A DNA stretch of 64,000 nucleotides from Umezawaea tangerina (GTDB lineage Bacteria; Actinomycetota; Actinomycetes; Mycobacteriales; Pseudonocardiaceae), in NCBI RefSeq assembly GCF_003002815.1, contig NZ_PVTF01000012.1:309925-373924 (forward strand). Reading direction: 5' to 3'. Positions 8,945 through 17,074 of this stretch are shown here, piece by piece. The notes under the pieces were generated by a model. It searched no databases and had not been told where the DNA came from. It was given only the letters and a program-made list of their open reading frames with translations. Position numbers and translations under genes: made by a program. The stretch's first letter is position 1, and each line of letters begins with the position of its first letter.

Positions 8945-9167
8945 GGTTCCTGGAAATGTCGTACCTCGGTCGTAGGGTGTGTGTTAGGGGGTCTTCACGG
9001 GTGGGGGACGCCTGGTTTGGTGTGGGTGGTGGGGGTTGTGAGTTGGTGGGCCGATCTGGCGGGGCTGGGGTCTGGCGGGCCGGGGTGGCGTGGCTGGGTT
9101 CCCGGAAATGTCGTACCCCCGTCGTAGTGTGTGAATCGGGGGGTCTTGCGCGATGGGGGACCTCTGG
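8945..9167 (+). repeat. Two ~70-bp direct repeats, each carrying a PafBC-like promoter variant
   Basis: Two imperfect copies of one element lie at 8945-9014 and 9097-9167. Both share the core GGAAATGTCGTAC, then eight bases, then TAGGGT (8973-8978) or TAGTGT (9125-9130), then a G-rich stretch and GTCTT. The layout ATGTCGTAC-N8-TAnnnT has the same geometry as the RecA-NDp motif but a different right half (TAC instead of GTG). No convincing gene follows on the plus strand. A 30-codon GTG frame begins right after copy 2 but has no support. These could be promoter remnants or a small-RNA promoter family. Confidence 0.5.
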
Positions 9168-9266
9168 GTGGGTGTGTTCTGGGGCCCCGCGAGGTTGTGT
9201 GGCGTTGGGCCCGCGGGTTTTAGGGAGCCTCCACCCCGCTCGCCGAGTGTTCTAGGCTTGCCACAC

Positions 9267-9297
9267 CTTGTCAAGACGATAAAGCCATCTTGACAAG
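9267..9297. repeat. Perfect 10-bp inverted repeat in the 9.3-kb non-coding region
   Basis: CTTGTCAAGA (9267-9276) and TCTTGACAAG (9288-9297) are perfect reverse complements around an 11-base loop, followed by a further TCAAG. It is AT-richer than its surroundings and sits at the edge of the hairpin array. It resembles a dispersed REP-type element or an operator; there is no T tract to suggest a terminator. Confidence 0.55.
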
Positions 9298-9339
9298 CTG
9301 CGTCAAGCCCAGAGCGGCTTCGGATCGGGGTGCAGGGTA

Positions 9340-9558
9340 GGTCTGGCTGGCGCCAGCATCGGGCTGCGCCCGACAGGGCATCCTCGGCTGCGCCGTTGGA
9401 CAGGGCATCGAGCTTCGCTCGACAAGGCATCGGCTGGCGCCGACAAGGCCCCAGGCGCTCCGCGCCGGATGCGCGCTGGCGGGCTGCGCCCGACGACGGA
9501 TCCTCGGCTGCGCCATCGGACAGGGAAGGCATCCTCGCTGCGCGTCGGACAAAGCTGG
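9340..9558. repeat. Array of short hairpin units (REP-like cluster)
   Basis: About seven related units follow one another. Each has a small GC stem such as CGGGctgcgCCCG, CGGCtgcGCCG, CGAGCttcGCTCG or CGGCtggcGCCG. They are separated by a recurring linker GACA(A/G)GGCATC. The stem sequences change while pairing is kept, the pattern expected of structure-conserved REP/BIME-type repeats rather than simple duplication. No gene is seen between 8898 and 9558, about 660 bases. Confidence 0.55.
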
Positions 9559-10584
9559 TTAGCGGCGGGGTTTGCCTTGGCCGACCAGGACTACGACGCT
9601 GCCGGCTACCAGAGAGATGATCCAGGCGAAGACGAGTGGTTGCATGGTGGTGGCGCCGAGGAAGAGGGCGGTGGTCCAGGCGGTGAGCAGGAGCAGTGTG
9701 ACTGCGAAGAGCACAGTCACGGTGGCCAGTTTGGGGCGGTGGCGGGTGACTCGGTAGAGCGCGAGGCGTTGGGTTTTGCGGGCGAACAGGACTGTTCTGC
9801 CCACTAGTGCGAGGGTGCCGAGGACCAGCAAGCCCGAGAACCAGCCGAGTAGTGGGGTTGGGCGGGGCATGCCGGCGAAGAGGAGTAGTAGGCCGCCGGA
9901 GACCAGGAGGGCGGCGACGCGGGAGGCCACTTGCCAGGCGATGGCGTGGGCGGCGTTGAGGACTTCCTCGGGAAGTGGGCCCGACGTGGCGGTTGGGGCA
10001 CCGGCGGCGCCTCCGCCGCGTTTGCGGCGGACGGTGGCGAGGTTGGCGCGGATGTCGTCGTCGGTGGGGTCGAGGCGGAGGGCGGTGCGGTAGGCGCGTT
10101 CGGCGGTGCCCCAGTTCCGGGCGCGGAGGGCGGCGTCGCCGAGGACCTGGAAGGCGCGGGCCTCGGTGGGAGCGAGGCGGGTGGCGTGGTGGGCGACGTC
10201 GACGGCCTCGGCGCGGGTGGTGGGGTCGGCGGCGAGGACCTCGGACAGGACGACCTGGCAGCGCCAGTCGGTGGGTTTGCGGCGGACGGACTCGCGGGCG
10301 GCGACGACGGCCTCGGACTGCCTGCCGAGCTCGCTGAGGGACAGCGCGGCGAGGCGCTGGGCCCAGGCCTGGTCGCCGTCGAGGACGAGGGCGCGCTTGG
10401 CGGCGTCGAGCGCGGGGTCGGGTTCGCCCGCGTCGAGGTGCGCGGCGGCGAGCCTGCACCAGGCCTCGGCGTGCAGCGGGTTCGCCACCAGCGCGGGCCG
10501 GAGCAGGTCGATCGCCTGGCGGGGTTTGCCGGAGGCGGTGAACTCGGCGGCGCGGACCAGCACGGCGGTGATCGACTCGGACAT
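9559..10584 (-). CDS. TPR-repeat membrane protein of unknown function
   Basis: Predicted 341-residue protein with about five tetratricopeptide repeats (residues 5-190), each with the A/G-x3-Y/F and P pattern (for example AERAYRTALRLDPTDDDIRANLATV). A Gly/Ala linker follows, then four hydrophobic helices (about 220-335) likely in the membrane. TPR domains bind other proteins, so the role is probably a membrane-tethered scaffold or sensor; no enzyme motif is visible. The ATG at 10584 follows GGGAGG by four bases; a GTG one codon upstream is too close to it. It is a monocistronic unit with repeat-rich DNA downstream. Confidence 0.8.
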   Translation of the reverse strand: MSESITAVLVRAAEFTASGKPRQAIDLLRPALVANPLHAEAWCRLAAAHLDAGEPDPALDAAKRALVLDGDQAWAQRLAALSLSELGRQSEAVVAARESVRRKPTDWRCQVVLSEVLAADPTTRAEAVDVAHHATRLAPTEARAFQVLGDAALRARNWGTAERAYRTALRLDPTDDDIRANLATVRRKRGGGAAGAPTATSGPLPEEVLNAAHAIAWQVASRVAALLVSGGLLLLFAGMPRPTPLLGWFSGLLVLGTLALVGRTVLFARKTQRLALYRVTRHRPKLATVTVLFAVTLLLLTAWTTALFLGATTMQPLVFAWIISLVAGSVVVLVGQGKPRR

Positions 10585-11061
10585 CACACCTCCCGGATCG
10601 CCGACCAGTGTGACAGCGCCGTTTCGCCACCACGATCAGGTGATCCAGCCAAGACGCATCGGCACACGATCCGCCAGGTTTCAGCAGAGGTCCGATCAAT
10701 GTCCACCCGAACGGGTAATTCGCGGTGCAACTACCCTCAGTCATCCGATGATCGTCACGCGTCTCGAACGGTAGCCGAAAACCTCCTTTTGTCCGAACGC
10801 ACAGCGACCGGATGGCCTAGTTCTAGACCGATCCGTCTCCTTTAACAGTCACAATCTGTTGCGATTTGGCCATTTTTCCGCCATCCAGGTGACTGAGTGA
10901 GAGCTTCATGCGACGCTGATGCGGCTCGGCACCGCCGCCTGCCGGGAACCAAGAACATTTTCGTTCCGGTCCCGTCACGGCACCGACCCACCCGCGTCTC
11001 ACCCCCGCGAGCGCACGGATTGGTCCGAGCACCCGTGACGAGCTATTGGAGGTTGGGGGCC
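10585..11061. other. AT-richer intergenic region between divergent genes
   Basis: About 475 bases without a supported gene, lower in GC than its surroundings. It should hold the divergent promoters for the TPR gene and the 67-residue protein gene. An AAAGGAGG-like sequence on the minus strand near 10780-10790 is not followed by a start codon at a usable distance. I see no hairpin or operator that I can support. Confidence 0.4.
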
Positions 11062-11265
11062 GTGAGCACTGGCAAGGAATGGCAGATCACCTGCCGCGAC
11101 ATCGCATCCCGCAGACGCGACATGACCGTGTTCGTCAGCCAGGGCCACGTGGTGGTCACCGTGCCGCCGGGCGAGGCGGCCGTGCTGACCCCGTTGGAGG
11201 TCGGCCGACTGCGCGCCGCGCTGCGCGACGCGGTGGTCAACGCCTCCGGCACGCCGGAAGCGTGA
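11062..11265 (+). CDS. Small conserved-looking protein of unknown function, coupled to GNAT
   Basis: Predicted 67-residue protein. The sequence reads like a compact beta-hairpin fold (TVFVSQGHVVVTVPPGEAAVL) followed by one helix (LEVGRLRAALRDAVVNA). GTG at 11062 has GGAGGT eight bases upstream, a strong ribosome binding site. Its TGA overlaps the GTG of the acetyltransferase gene in a GTGA, so the two are probably translated in a coupled way. Similar short proteins are common in Pseudonocardiaceae, but I cannot name a function. Confidence 0.7.
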   Translation: MSTGKEWQITCRDIASRRRDMTVFVSQGHVVVTVPPGEAAVLTPLEVGRLRAALRDAVVNASGTPEA

Positions 11266-11756
11266 TCGTCCGACCCGGCGGCCCGGCGGACCTCGGCACC
11301 GTGCTCGGCCTGCTCGACGAGGCCGTCCGGTGGCTGGTGTCCCGGGGCCGCACCGGGCAGTGGGGCGATGCACCCTTCTCGACGAGCCCAGCGCGCGTCG
11401 AGGCGCTCCAGTCCTGGTCGGACGACCTGCACATCGCTGAACTGGACGGCGTCGCCGTGGGGGCGCTGGCCATCGGGCCCGCGCCGGAGTACGTGCCGCC
11501 CGTGGTCGGCCCGGAGGTGTACGTGACCGCGTTGGTCGGCAGCCGTCGTGGTCGCGGCTCGGGCAGGCTGCTGCTGGAGCACGCGCGCGCCGAGGCGGTC
11601 GCGCGCGACGTGGACCGGCTGCGCGTCGACTGCTACGCCGGTGGCGGTGGCGCGCTGGTCGCGTACTACGTGTCGGCCGGGTTCACGCCGACCGCCACGT
11701 TCACCGTCGAGGGCGACTGGCCGGGCCAGGTCCTGGAGATGCCCCTGCGGGGGTGA
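11262..11756 (+). CDS. GNAT-family N-acetyltransferase
   Basis: Predicted 164-residue acetyltransferase that moves an acetyl group from acetyl-CoA to an amine. The acetyl-CoA pyrophosphate-binding motif A appears as VGSRRGRGSGRLLLEHA (about 88-105), preceded by the beta-4 strand VYVTALV and followed by motif B-like LRVDCYAGGGGALVAYYVSAGF. The N-terminal part (IVRPGGPADLGTVLGLLDEAVRWL) is typical of actinobacterial GNATs. The start overlaps the upstream stop by four bases. The substrate is unknown; its pairing with the 67-residue protein suggests a shared role. Confidence 0.88.
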   Translation: MIVRPGGPADLGTVLGLLDEAVRWLVSRGRTGQWGDAPFSTSPARVEALQSWSDDLHIAELDGVAVGALAIGPAPEYVPPVVGPEVYVTALVGSRRGRGSGRLLLEHARAEAVARDVDRLRVDCYAGGGGALVAYYVSAGFTPTATFTVEGDWPGQVLEMPLRG

Positions 11757-11773
11757 AATCCACCCGACCTCTT

Positions 11774-11801
11774 CCTACTCGCGGGTAGGTAATGCGAGTA
11801 T
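11774..11801 (+). promoter_or_regulatory. TetR-type palindrome and leaderless promoter of the acyl-CoA reductase operon
   Basis: CCTAC-TCGCGG-GTAGG (11774-11789) is an inverted repeat. It lies just upstream of a -10-like GAGTAT (11796-11801), which ends seven bases before the GTG at 11809, fitting leaderless transcription. Position and symmetry suggest repressor control. TAC-N6-GTA palindromes are a form seen with TetR regulators of acyl-CoA metabolism; a comparable TAC-N6-GTA site sits upstream of the acyl-CoA dehydrogenase at 56.7 kb. The regulator itself is not in this window. Confidence 0.45.
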
Positions 11802-11808
11802 CGGTGCC

Positions 11809-13653
11809 GTGAGCACCTACCTCGTGACCGGAGCGACGGGTTTCCTCGGACGGCGGCTCATCGCGGTGCTGCTCGCGCGCGCCGAGTGCGAACGGGTGTT
11901 CGCGCTGGTCAGGCCGCACTCGGTGGGCAAGCTGCCCCGGCACGCCAAGCTCACCGAGGTCGTCGGCGAGCTGGCAGGCCCGGTCGAGGTCGGCCACGTC
12001 GACCACGTCGTGCACCTCGCCGCGCTCTACGACCTCACCGCGTCGCTGGAAGACCACACGGCGGCCAACGTGGACGGCACCCGCGCGGTCGTCGAGCTCG
12101 CCGCACGGGTCGGCGCGGGCCTGCTGCACCACGTGTCGACGATCGCGGTGGCCGGTGACCACCGGGGCCCGTTCACCGAGGACGACCTCGACCTCGGCCA
12201 GCACCTGCCCTCGCCCTACCACGCCACGAAGTTCGCCGCGGAGGAGATCGTCCGCGCGCAGGCCGTGCCGTGGCGGATCTACCGGCCGGGAGCGGTGGTC
12301 GGCGACTCGCGGACCGGCGAGATGGACAAGGTCGACGGCCCGTACTACTTCTTCCCCGCGCTCGCGGCCCTCGCGCACGCCCCGTCGTGGCTGCCCGTCC
12401 CCGGTCCGGACCTCGGCGCGACGAACCTGGTGCCGGTCGACTTCGTGGTCGCCGCGCTGGACCGGCTGATCCACGCCGACGTCGGGCCGGGCCGGACCTT
12501 CCACCTCACCTCGCCGAGGCCGCAGCCGCTCGTCGAGGTCTACAACGCGCTGGCGCGGGCCGCGCACGCGCCGCGGATCGCGGTCACCGTGCCGGTCCGA
12601 CCGCCCACCAGGACCGGCGCGGTCGGCACCGCCGTGCTCGCCGAGCTGGGCGTCCCAGCTCAGGTGCTGCCCCACCTGGCCGTGGCCGCGGACTTCGACT
12701 CGACCGCCACCCGCGCGGTCACCGGGCTCGAGCCGCCCGCGTTCGACACCTACGCCGACGTGCTGTGGAGGTACTGGGGCGAGCACCTGGACCCGGCCCG
12801 CGCCGCCAAGGGGCCGCGGCTCGCGGGCCGCACCGTGCTGATCACCGGCGCGTCGTCGGGCATCGGCCGGGCGACCGCGCTCGCGGTAGCGCGCCGCGGA
12901 GCCGTTCCCCTCCTGGTCGCCCGTCGGGCTGACGAGCTAGCCCAAGTCGCCGAGGAGATCCGCGCCGAGGGCGGCACGGCGCACTGGTACCCGTGCGACC
13001 TGACCGAGGGCGACGCGGTGGACGCGCTGGTGAAGCAGGTGCTCGCCGAGCACGACGTGGACGTGCTGGTGAACAACGCGGGCAAGTCGATCCGCCGGTC
13101 GGTGCTGCGGTCGGTGGACCGGCTGCACGACTACGAGCGGACCATGGCGCTGAACTACTTCGCGCCGATGCGGCTGGTCCTCGGGCTGCTGCCGCACATG
13201 ACCGAACGCCGAAGCGGGCACGTGGTCAACGTGTCCACGATGGGCGTGCAGATCGGCACCCCGCGGTTCTCCGCCTACCTCGGGTCGAAGGCCGCGCTCG
13301 ACGCGGTCAGCCGGGTCGCCGCCGCCGAGGTGGTCGCCGACGGGGTCGCGTTCACGTCGGTGCGGATGCCGCTGGTGCGCACGCCGATGATCGGGCCGAC
13401 CAGGGCGTACGACAGGCTGCCCGCGCTGACGCCCGAACGCGCCGCCGAGCTGGTCGTGCGGGCGCTGGTCGAGCGGCCGGAGGAGGTCAACCTCCCGTTC
13501 GGCGTGGTCGCCGACCTGGCCCGGCGGGTCGCGCCGAGGACCACGAGGGTGGTGGCGCACCTGGCGTTCCGGGTGTACCCGGAGGACTCGACGCCACCGC
13601 TCGCGTCGGTCGCGGCGGGCATCACCCGGCTGGTGCTGCGGGGGCTGCGGTGA
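11809..13653 (+). CDS. Two-domain fatty acyl-CoA reductase (AcrA1-like), extended SDR plus classical SDR
   Basis: Multidomain reductase of 614 residues resembling mycobacterial AcrA1 (Rv3391). The N-terminal extended SDR (about 1-330) has the nucleotide motif VTGATGFLGRRL and a YHATK active site (Tyr137, Lys141), as in thioester/acyl-CoA reductase domains. The C-terminal classical SDR (about 340-610) has LITGASSGIGRATA, NNAGKS and YLGSK (Tyr490, Lys494). Together they could reduce acyl-CoA to aldehyde and then alcohol. The GTG at 11809 lies behind a leaderless promoter. The stop overlaps the next start (GTGA), so it is translationally coupled to the acyl-CoA ligase. Chain length and product are inferred. 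Confidence 0.85.
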   Translation: MSTYLVTGATGFLGRRLIAVLLARAECERVFALVRPHSVGKLPRHAKLTEVVGELAGPVEVGHVDHVVHLAALYDLTASLEDHTAANVDGTRAVVELAARVGAGLLHHVSTIAVAGDHRGPFTEDDLDLGQHLPSPYHATKFAAEEIVRAQAVPWRIYRPGAVVGDSRTGEMDKVDGPYYFFPALAALAHAPSWLPVPGPDLGATNLVPVDFVVAALDRLIHADVGPGRTFHLTSPRPQPLVEVYNALARAAHAPRIAVTVPVRPPTRTGAVGTAVLAELGVPAQVLPHLAVAADFDSTATRAVTGLEPPAFDTYADVLWRYWGEHLDPARAAKGPRLAGRTVLITGASSGIGRATALAVARRGAVPLLVARRADELAQVAEEIRAEGGTAHWYPCDLTEGDAVDALVKQVLAEHDVDVLVNNAGKSIRRSVLRSVDRLHDYERTMALNYFAPMRLVLGLLPHMTERRSGHVVNVSTMGVQIGTPRFSAYLGSKAALDAVSRVAAAEVVADGVAFTSVRMPLVRTPMIGPTRAYDRLPALTPERAAELVVRALVERPEEVNLPFGVVADLARRVAPRTTRVVAHLAFRVYPEDSTPPLASVAAGITRLVLRGLR

Positions 13654-15191
13654 ACCCGGTGCGCGACCTCGTCACGCTGGTGCGCGCGGGTGTCGTGCGG
13701 CCGATGCGGCCGGACCGGCTCGCGGGCGTGCTCGCCGGGTACGTGCGCTGGGACCTCACGGTGGCGTGGGGCTACGCGACGGGTGCGGCCCGGCACCCGG
13801 ACCGACCGGCGATCGTCGACGACGACGGCGTGCTCAGCTACGCCGAGGTCGACGAGCGCACCACGCGGCTGGCCAACGGGCTCGTCGGCCGCGGCGTGCG
13901 CCCCGGCGCCAAGGTCGCGGTGCTCTGCCGCAACCACCGCGGTTTCGTCGAGACCATGGTGGCCTGCGTCAAGATCGGCGCGCACGCCGTGCTGCTCAAC
14001 ACCGGGCTGAGCCGCGCCCAGCTCGCCACCGTGCTGCGCGAGCAGGAGGTGTCTGTCGTGGTGGCGGACGCCGAGTTCACCGACCTGCCGCCGGACGTCG
14101 ACCGGATCACCGACACCGAGCTGGACGACGTCATCGCGGCGGCACCGGCCACCCCGCTGCCGCGCCGTCCGCCACGGGGTCGGCTGGTCGTGCTGACCTC
14201 CGGCACGACCGGAGCGCCGAAGGGCGCCCGCCGTCCGGAGCCCGGCGGCCTGTCCCCCGCCGCGGCGCTGCTGTCCCGGATCCCGTTGCGGCAGGGCGAG
14301 ACCGTCGCCGTGCCCGCGCCGCTGTTCCACACCTGGGGGCTGGCCGCGTTCCAGATCGGCCTGGTCCTCGGCGCGACCCTGGTGCTGCGCCGCAGGTTCG
14401 ACCCGGCGGTGCTGCTGGCCGACCTGCGCGACCACCGCTGCGGCGCGCTGTTCGTGGTTCCCGTGATGCTGCAACGGGTGCTGGAGCTGGCCGACCCGGA
14501 CGCGCCGGACCTGCGGGTGATCGCGTCGAGCGGATCGGCGCTGCCGCCGCCGGTCACCACGCGGTGCCTGCGCGAGTTCGGCCCGGTGCTCTACAACCTC
14601 TACGGCTCCACCGAGGTGTCCTGGGTGACCATCGCCACCCCCGACGAGCTGGCCCGCAGGCCGGAGACCGTCGGCCTGCCGCCGCGCGGCACCCGGCTCG
14701 CGATCCTGGACGAGCACGGCGATCCCGTCGCGCCGGGTGCGACGGGCCGGATCTTCGTCGCCAACGACATGCTGTTCGAGGGCTACACCAACGGCGCGGG
14801 CAAGGAGGTCCGCGACGGGCTGATGTCCACCGGGGACGTGGGCTACCGCGACGAGACCGGTCTGCTGTTCATCGCGGGCCGCGACGACGAGATGATCGTC
14901 TCCGGCGGCGAGAACGTCTACCCCGCCGAGGTCGAGTCGCTGCTGGCCGGGATGCCGGACGTGCGCGAGGTCGCCGTGGTCGGCGTGCCGGACGACGAGT
15001 ACGGCCAACGGCTCGCCGCCTACGTGGTGTGCGCCGAACCGGGGGCGCTGGACGAGGACGCCGTGCGCGGGCACGTGAAGGCGCACCTGGCGCGGTTCTC
15101 GGTCCCCCGCGACGTCGTGTTCCTGGACTCGTTGCCGCGCAATGCCACGGGCAAGGTGCTGAAAGGTGATCTGCCTCCGTATTCTGGCTGA
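13650..15191 (+). CDS. AMP-forming acyl-CoA ligase (FadD-like)
   Basis: Acyl-activating enzyme of 513 residues that makes acyl-AMP and then acyl-CoA. The ATP-binding P-loop-like motif is VLTSGTTGAPKGARR (about 181-195), the A5 motif YGSTEVSW (about 317-324), and the A7/A8 region STGDVGYRDETGLLFIAGRDDEMI. The catalytic Lys is in NATGKVLK near the C-terminus. The GARR after the SGTTG motif is typical of actinobacterial FadD proteins. Four-base overlap with the acyl-CoA reductase gene implies that the ligase feeds it: free fatty acid to acyl-CoA to aldehyde or alcohol. Confidence 0.9.
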   Translation: MNPVRDLVTLVRAGVVRPMRPDRLAGVLAGYVRWDLTVAWGYATGAARHPDRPAIVDDDGVLSYAEVDERTTRLANGLVGRGVRPGAKVAVLCRNHRGFVETMVACVKIGAHAVLLNTGLSRAQLATVLREQEVSVVVADAEFTDLPPDVDRITDTELDDVIAAAPATPLPRRPPRGRLVVLTSGTTGAPKGARRPEPGGLSPAAALLSRIPLRQGETVAVPAPLFHTWGLAAFQIGLVLGATLVLRRRFDPAVLLADLRDHRCGALFVVPVMLQRVLELADPDAPDLRVIASSGSALPPPVTTRCLREFGPVLYNLYGSTEVSWVTIATPDELARRPETVGLPPRGTRLAILDEHGDPVAPGATGRIFVANDMLFEGYTNGAGKEVRDGLMSTGDVGYRDETGLLFIAGRDDEMIVSGGENVYPAEVESLLAGMPDVREVAVVGVPDDEYGQRLAAYVVCAEPGALDEDAVRGHVKAHLARFSVPRDVVFLDSLPRNATGKVLKGDLPPYSG

Positions 15192-15226
15192 GGGCGACGG
15201 AAGACGAATGTTCCAAGGGCGGACGC

Positions 15227-16477
15227 ATGACGATTCCCCTGCCTCGCACCGAGCACGCCGCCGATCCGGGAGCCGGTCTCCGGGAGGCCCGCATCGCCCT
15301 GGACGAGGACCGCGCGGGCGACGCTTTGGAGTTCGCGGAGAAAGCGCTTGCCGCCTACTCCTGGCTGGAGGACGCCGAGGGCGCCGCGGAGTGCCTGCTG
15401 GCCCAGTCCGTCGCGTTGGGCGGCCGCGGGCTGCTGTCCGGAGCGCTCGACACCATCGACCAGGTGCGGCGGATCGCCGTGGCGAACCGGCGGGTGCGGC
15501 TCCAGTCGTGGTGCGGGTACTCGCGCGCGGTCGTGGAGCTGCGGCTGGACTCCCCCGAACGGTCGCTGCGCTCGCTGGCCCGCGCGCTCGGCCCGGCCGA
15601 GCTCAGCGGTGACCCGGAGCTGATCGGCTCGATCCTGTTCGAACAGGCCAAGGTCCTGCGCGGGGCGGGTTCGGGCGAACGGGACCTGCGGCGCGCGGAG
15701 GCGTTGTGCGCGCAGGTCCGCGACCGGTGGCGGCAGCTCGACGACGTGGTCCGGCAGGCCCGCGTCACGGTGCTGCTCGCCCACGTGCGGCTGGACCTGG
15801 GCGAGGTCGAACGGGCCCGGCGCTCGTGCCGCCGCGCCGAGGAGCTGCTGGCCGGGCAGGACCGCCCGGTCGCCCAGGCCGAGCTGCTGCTGGCGCAGGC
15901 CAGGGTGAGCGGTGCCCGCGACCGCGTCGGCGAGCAGGTCGCGCGGCTGGGCCGGGCGGCCGAGATCGCCGCGGGCTGCCGGGCACGCGAAGTGGCCGTG
16001 CGGGCGCACGGGGAGCTGAGCGCGGCCTACGAACGGGCGGGCCAGCTCGGGCCCGCGCTGCGGCACGCGCGCGCCCAGTTGGAGCAGCACCGGTTGCGGG
16101 ACCGGCAGGACGGCGTCGACCTGCTGCGGATGCGCGAGCACGACCTGACCGCGGGGCTCGCCCGGCTCAGCTTCGGCCCGGCGGGCCGGGAACCGGTGCG
16201 CCCCGGCCACGTGACGGCCGAGCGGACGGACAGCCGGATCGCGCGGGCGTTGCGCGCCGGACTCACCAAGCGCGGCATCGAGGTGTTGCAGCTGCTGGTC
16301 TCGGGCGCGGGCACGAACACCATCGCGGACCGGCTCGCCCTGTCGCCGAAGACCGTCCAGAACCACCTCCAGCGGATCTACCGGACCCTCGGCGTGCACG
16401 ACCGCGCGGGTGCCGTCGTGTGGTGGATCGACCTCGACCCCGAAGCCGTCGGAGCGCCGCGCCAACCAGTGGGATGA
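15227..16477 (+). CDS. LuxR-type HTH regulator with helical-repeat sensor domain
   Basis: Transcriptional regulator of 416 residues. Residues about 20-320 form a series of Ala/Arg/Leu-rich paired helices resembling degenerate TPR repeats (for example GDALEFAEKALAAYSWLEDAEGAAECLLAQ). Residues about 345-410 form a LuxR/NarL helix-turn-helix (LTKRGIEVLQLLVSGAGTNT, then IADRLALSPKTVQNHLQRIY). There is no ATP-binding NB-ARC module as in MalT/LAL regulators and no receiver domain, so the helical repeats probably bind a ligand or peptide. It lies 35 bases after the acyl-CoA ligase gene. A 49-residue secreted peptide gene follows on the same strand. Confidence 0.8.
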   Translation: MTIPLPRTEHAADPGAGLREARIALDEDRAGDALEFAEKALAAYSWLEDAEGAAECLLAQSVALGGRGLLSGALDTIDQVRRIAVANRRVRLQSWCGYSRAVVELRLDSPERSLRSLARALGPAELSGDPELIGSILFEQAKVLRGAGSGERDLRRAEALCAQVRDRWRQLDDVVRQARVTVLLAHVRLDLGEVERARRSCRRAEELLAGQDRPVAQAELLLAQARVSGARDRVGEQVARLGRAAEIAAGCRAREVAVRAHGELSAAYERAGQLGPALRHARAQLEQHRLRDRQDGVDLLRMREHDLTAGLARLSFGPAGREPVRPGHVTAERTDSRIARALRAGLTKRGIEVLQLLVSGAGTNTIADRLALSPKTVQNHLQRIYRTLGVHDRAGAVVWWIDLDPEAVGAPRQPVG

Positions 16478-16867
16478 CCGGAAACGACAAGTCTTGATCG
16501 ACTTCCGCACGTCGTTACCCGGACAGCGGCTTGCCTCGACCGCCGGACCAGCGGTGTTGGGTCGAATGCCCACCGAAGTGCGGCATAACTGGGTGATGAA
16601 ACGGGTGACCGCGATGTGTCATGCTCCGCTTGGACGTGTGCGCGACGCGTCCGGTGAGCGGATCGGCGGTACGGCCATGCGGGAACGCGGACGGGCGGGC
16701 GGCGGAGGGGCAGCACCCGCGTCGCACGCCCCGTGCCACGTCGACGGCCGCCGCGGTGGCGCCGCCCCGCGACCGGGTCGGGGTGCTGCCGCGCGACGGC
16801 ACCCCGGAAGCCGCGCCCGCCCCCTCGCGTTCGTTCAAGTCCGCCGCCAATCGAACGGAGCACGAAG
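16478..16867. other. Gap between LuxR-type regulator and small peptide gene
   Basis: Roughly 390 bases without a supported gene. The sequence should hold the terminator of the acyl-CoA/LuxR unit and a promoter for the peptide gene. Reading frames on both strands here lack ribosome binding sites and recognisable domains. Confidence 0.3.
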
Positions 16868-17017
16868 ATGGTTGTGAACTCGATCCGCCGGGTCATGGTC
16901 GCGGTGGTGTTGTGCCTCAGCGTCACCGGTGTCGCCGGCGGCATCGCCGTCGCCGACACGACCCCGGTCACCACCGACCCGTCCGGTCCCTTCACCCCGC
17001 CCTACCAAGCGGGCTGA
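16868..17017 (+). CDS. 49-residue secreted peptide downstream of a LuxR-type regulator
   Basis: Predicted precursor peptide: MVVNSIRRVM basic n-region, hydrophobic core VAVVLCLSVTGVAGGIAVA, and a likely signal peptidase site after AVA. That would release a mature peptide of about 21 residues starting DTTPVT and ending PFTPPYQAG. GGAG lies seven bases before the ATG. It is short, so its support rests on the clean signal peptide, ribosome binding site and GC3 pattern. Position behind a regulator with a helical-repeat sensor suggests a possible signal or regulated exported peptide; the function is unknown. Confidence 0.6.
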   Translation: MVVNSIRRVMVAVVLCLSVTGVAGGIAVADTTPVTTDPSGPFTPPYQAG

Positions 17018-17074
17018 CCCCTCGTGTCGCGGACCGGGCCGATGGGCGGCCCGGTCTTGAGGCAGAGTGTCGGG

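Noticed and set aside
9340..9558. Possible CRISPR array
   Set aside because: Units are short hairpins with variable stems and no constant repeat or unique spacer of CRISPR length, and no cas genes are nearby.
10823..11032. Short minus-strand frames upstream of the GNAT operon, one encoding MAKSQQIVTVKGDGSV
   Set aside because: No ribosome binding site, only 16 residues from the best ATG, and the region reads as promoter DNA for the adjacent genes.
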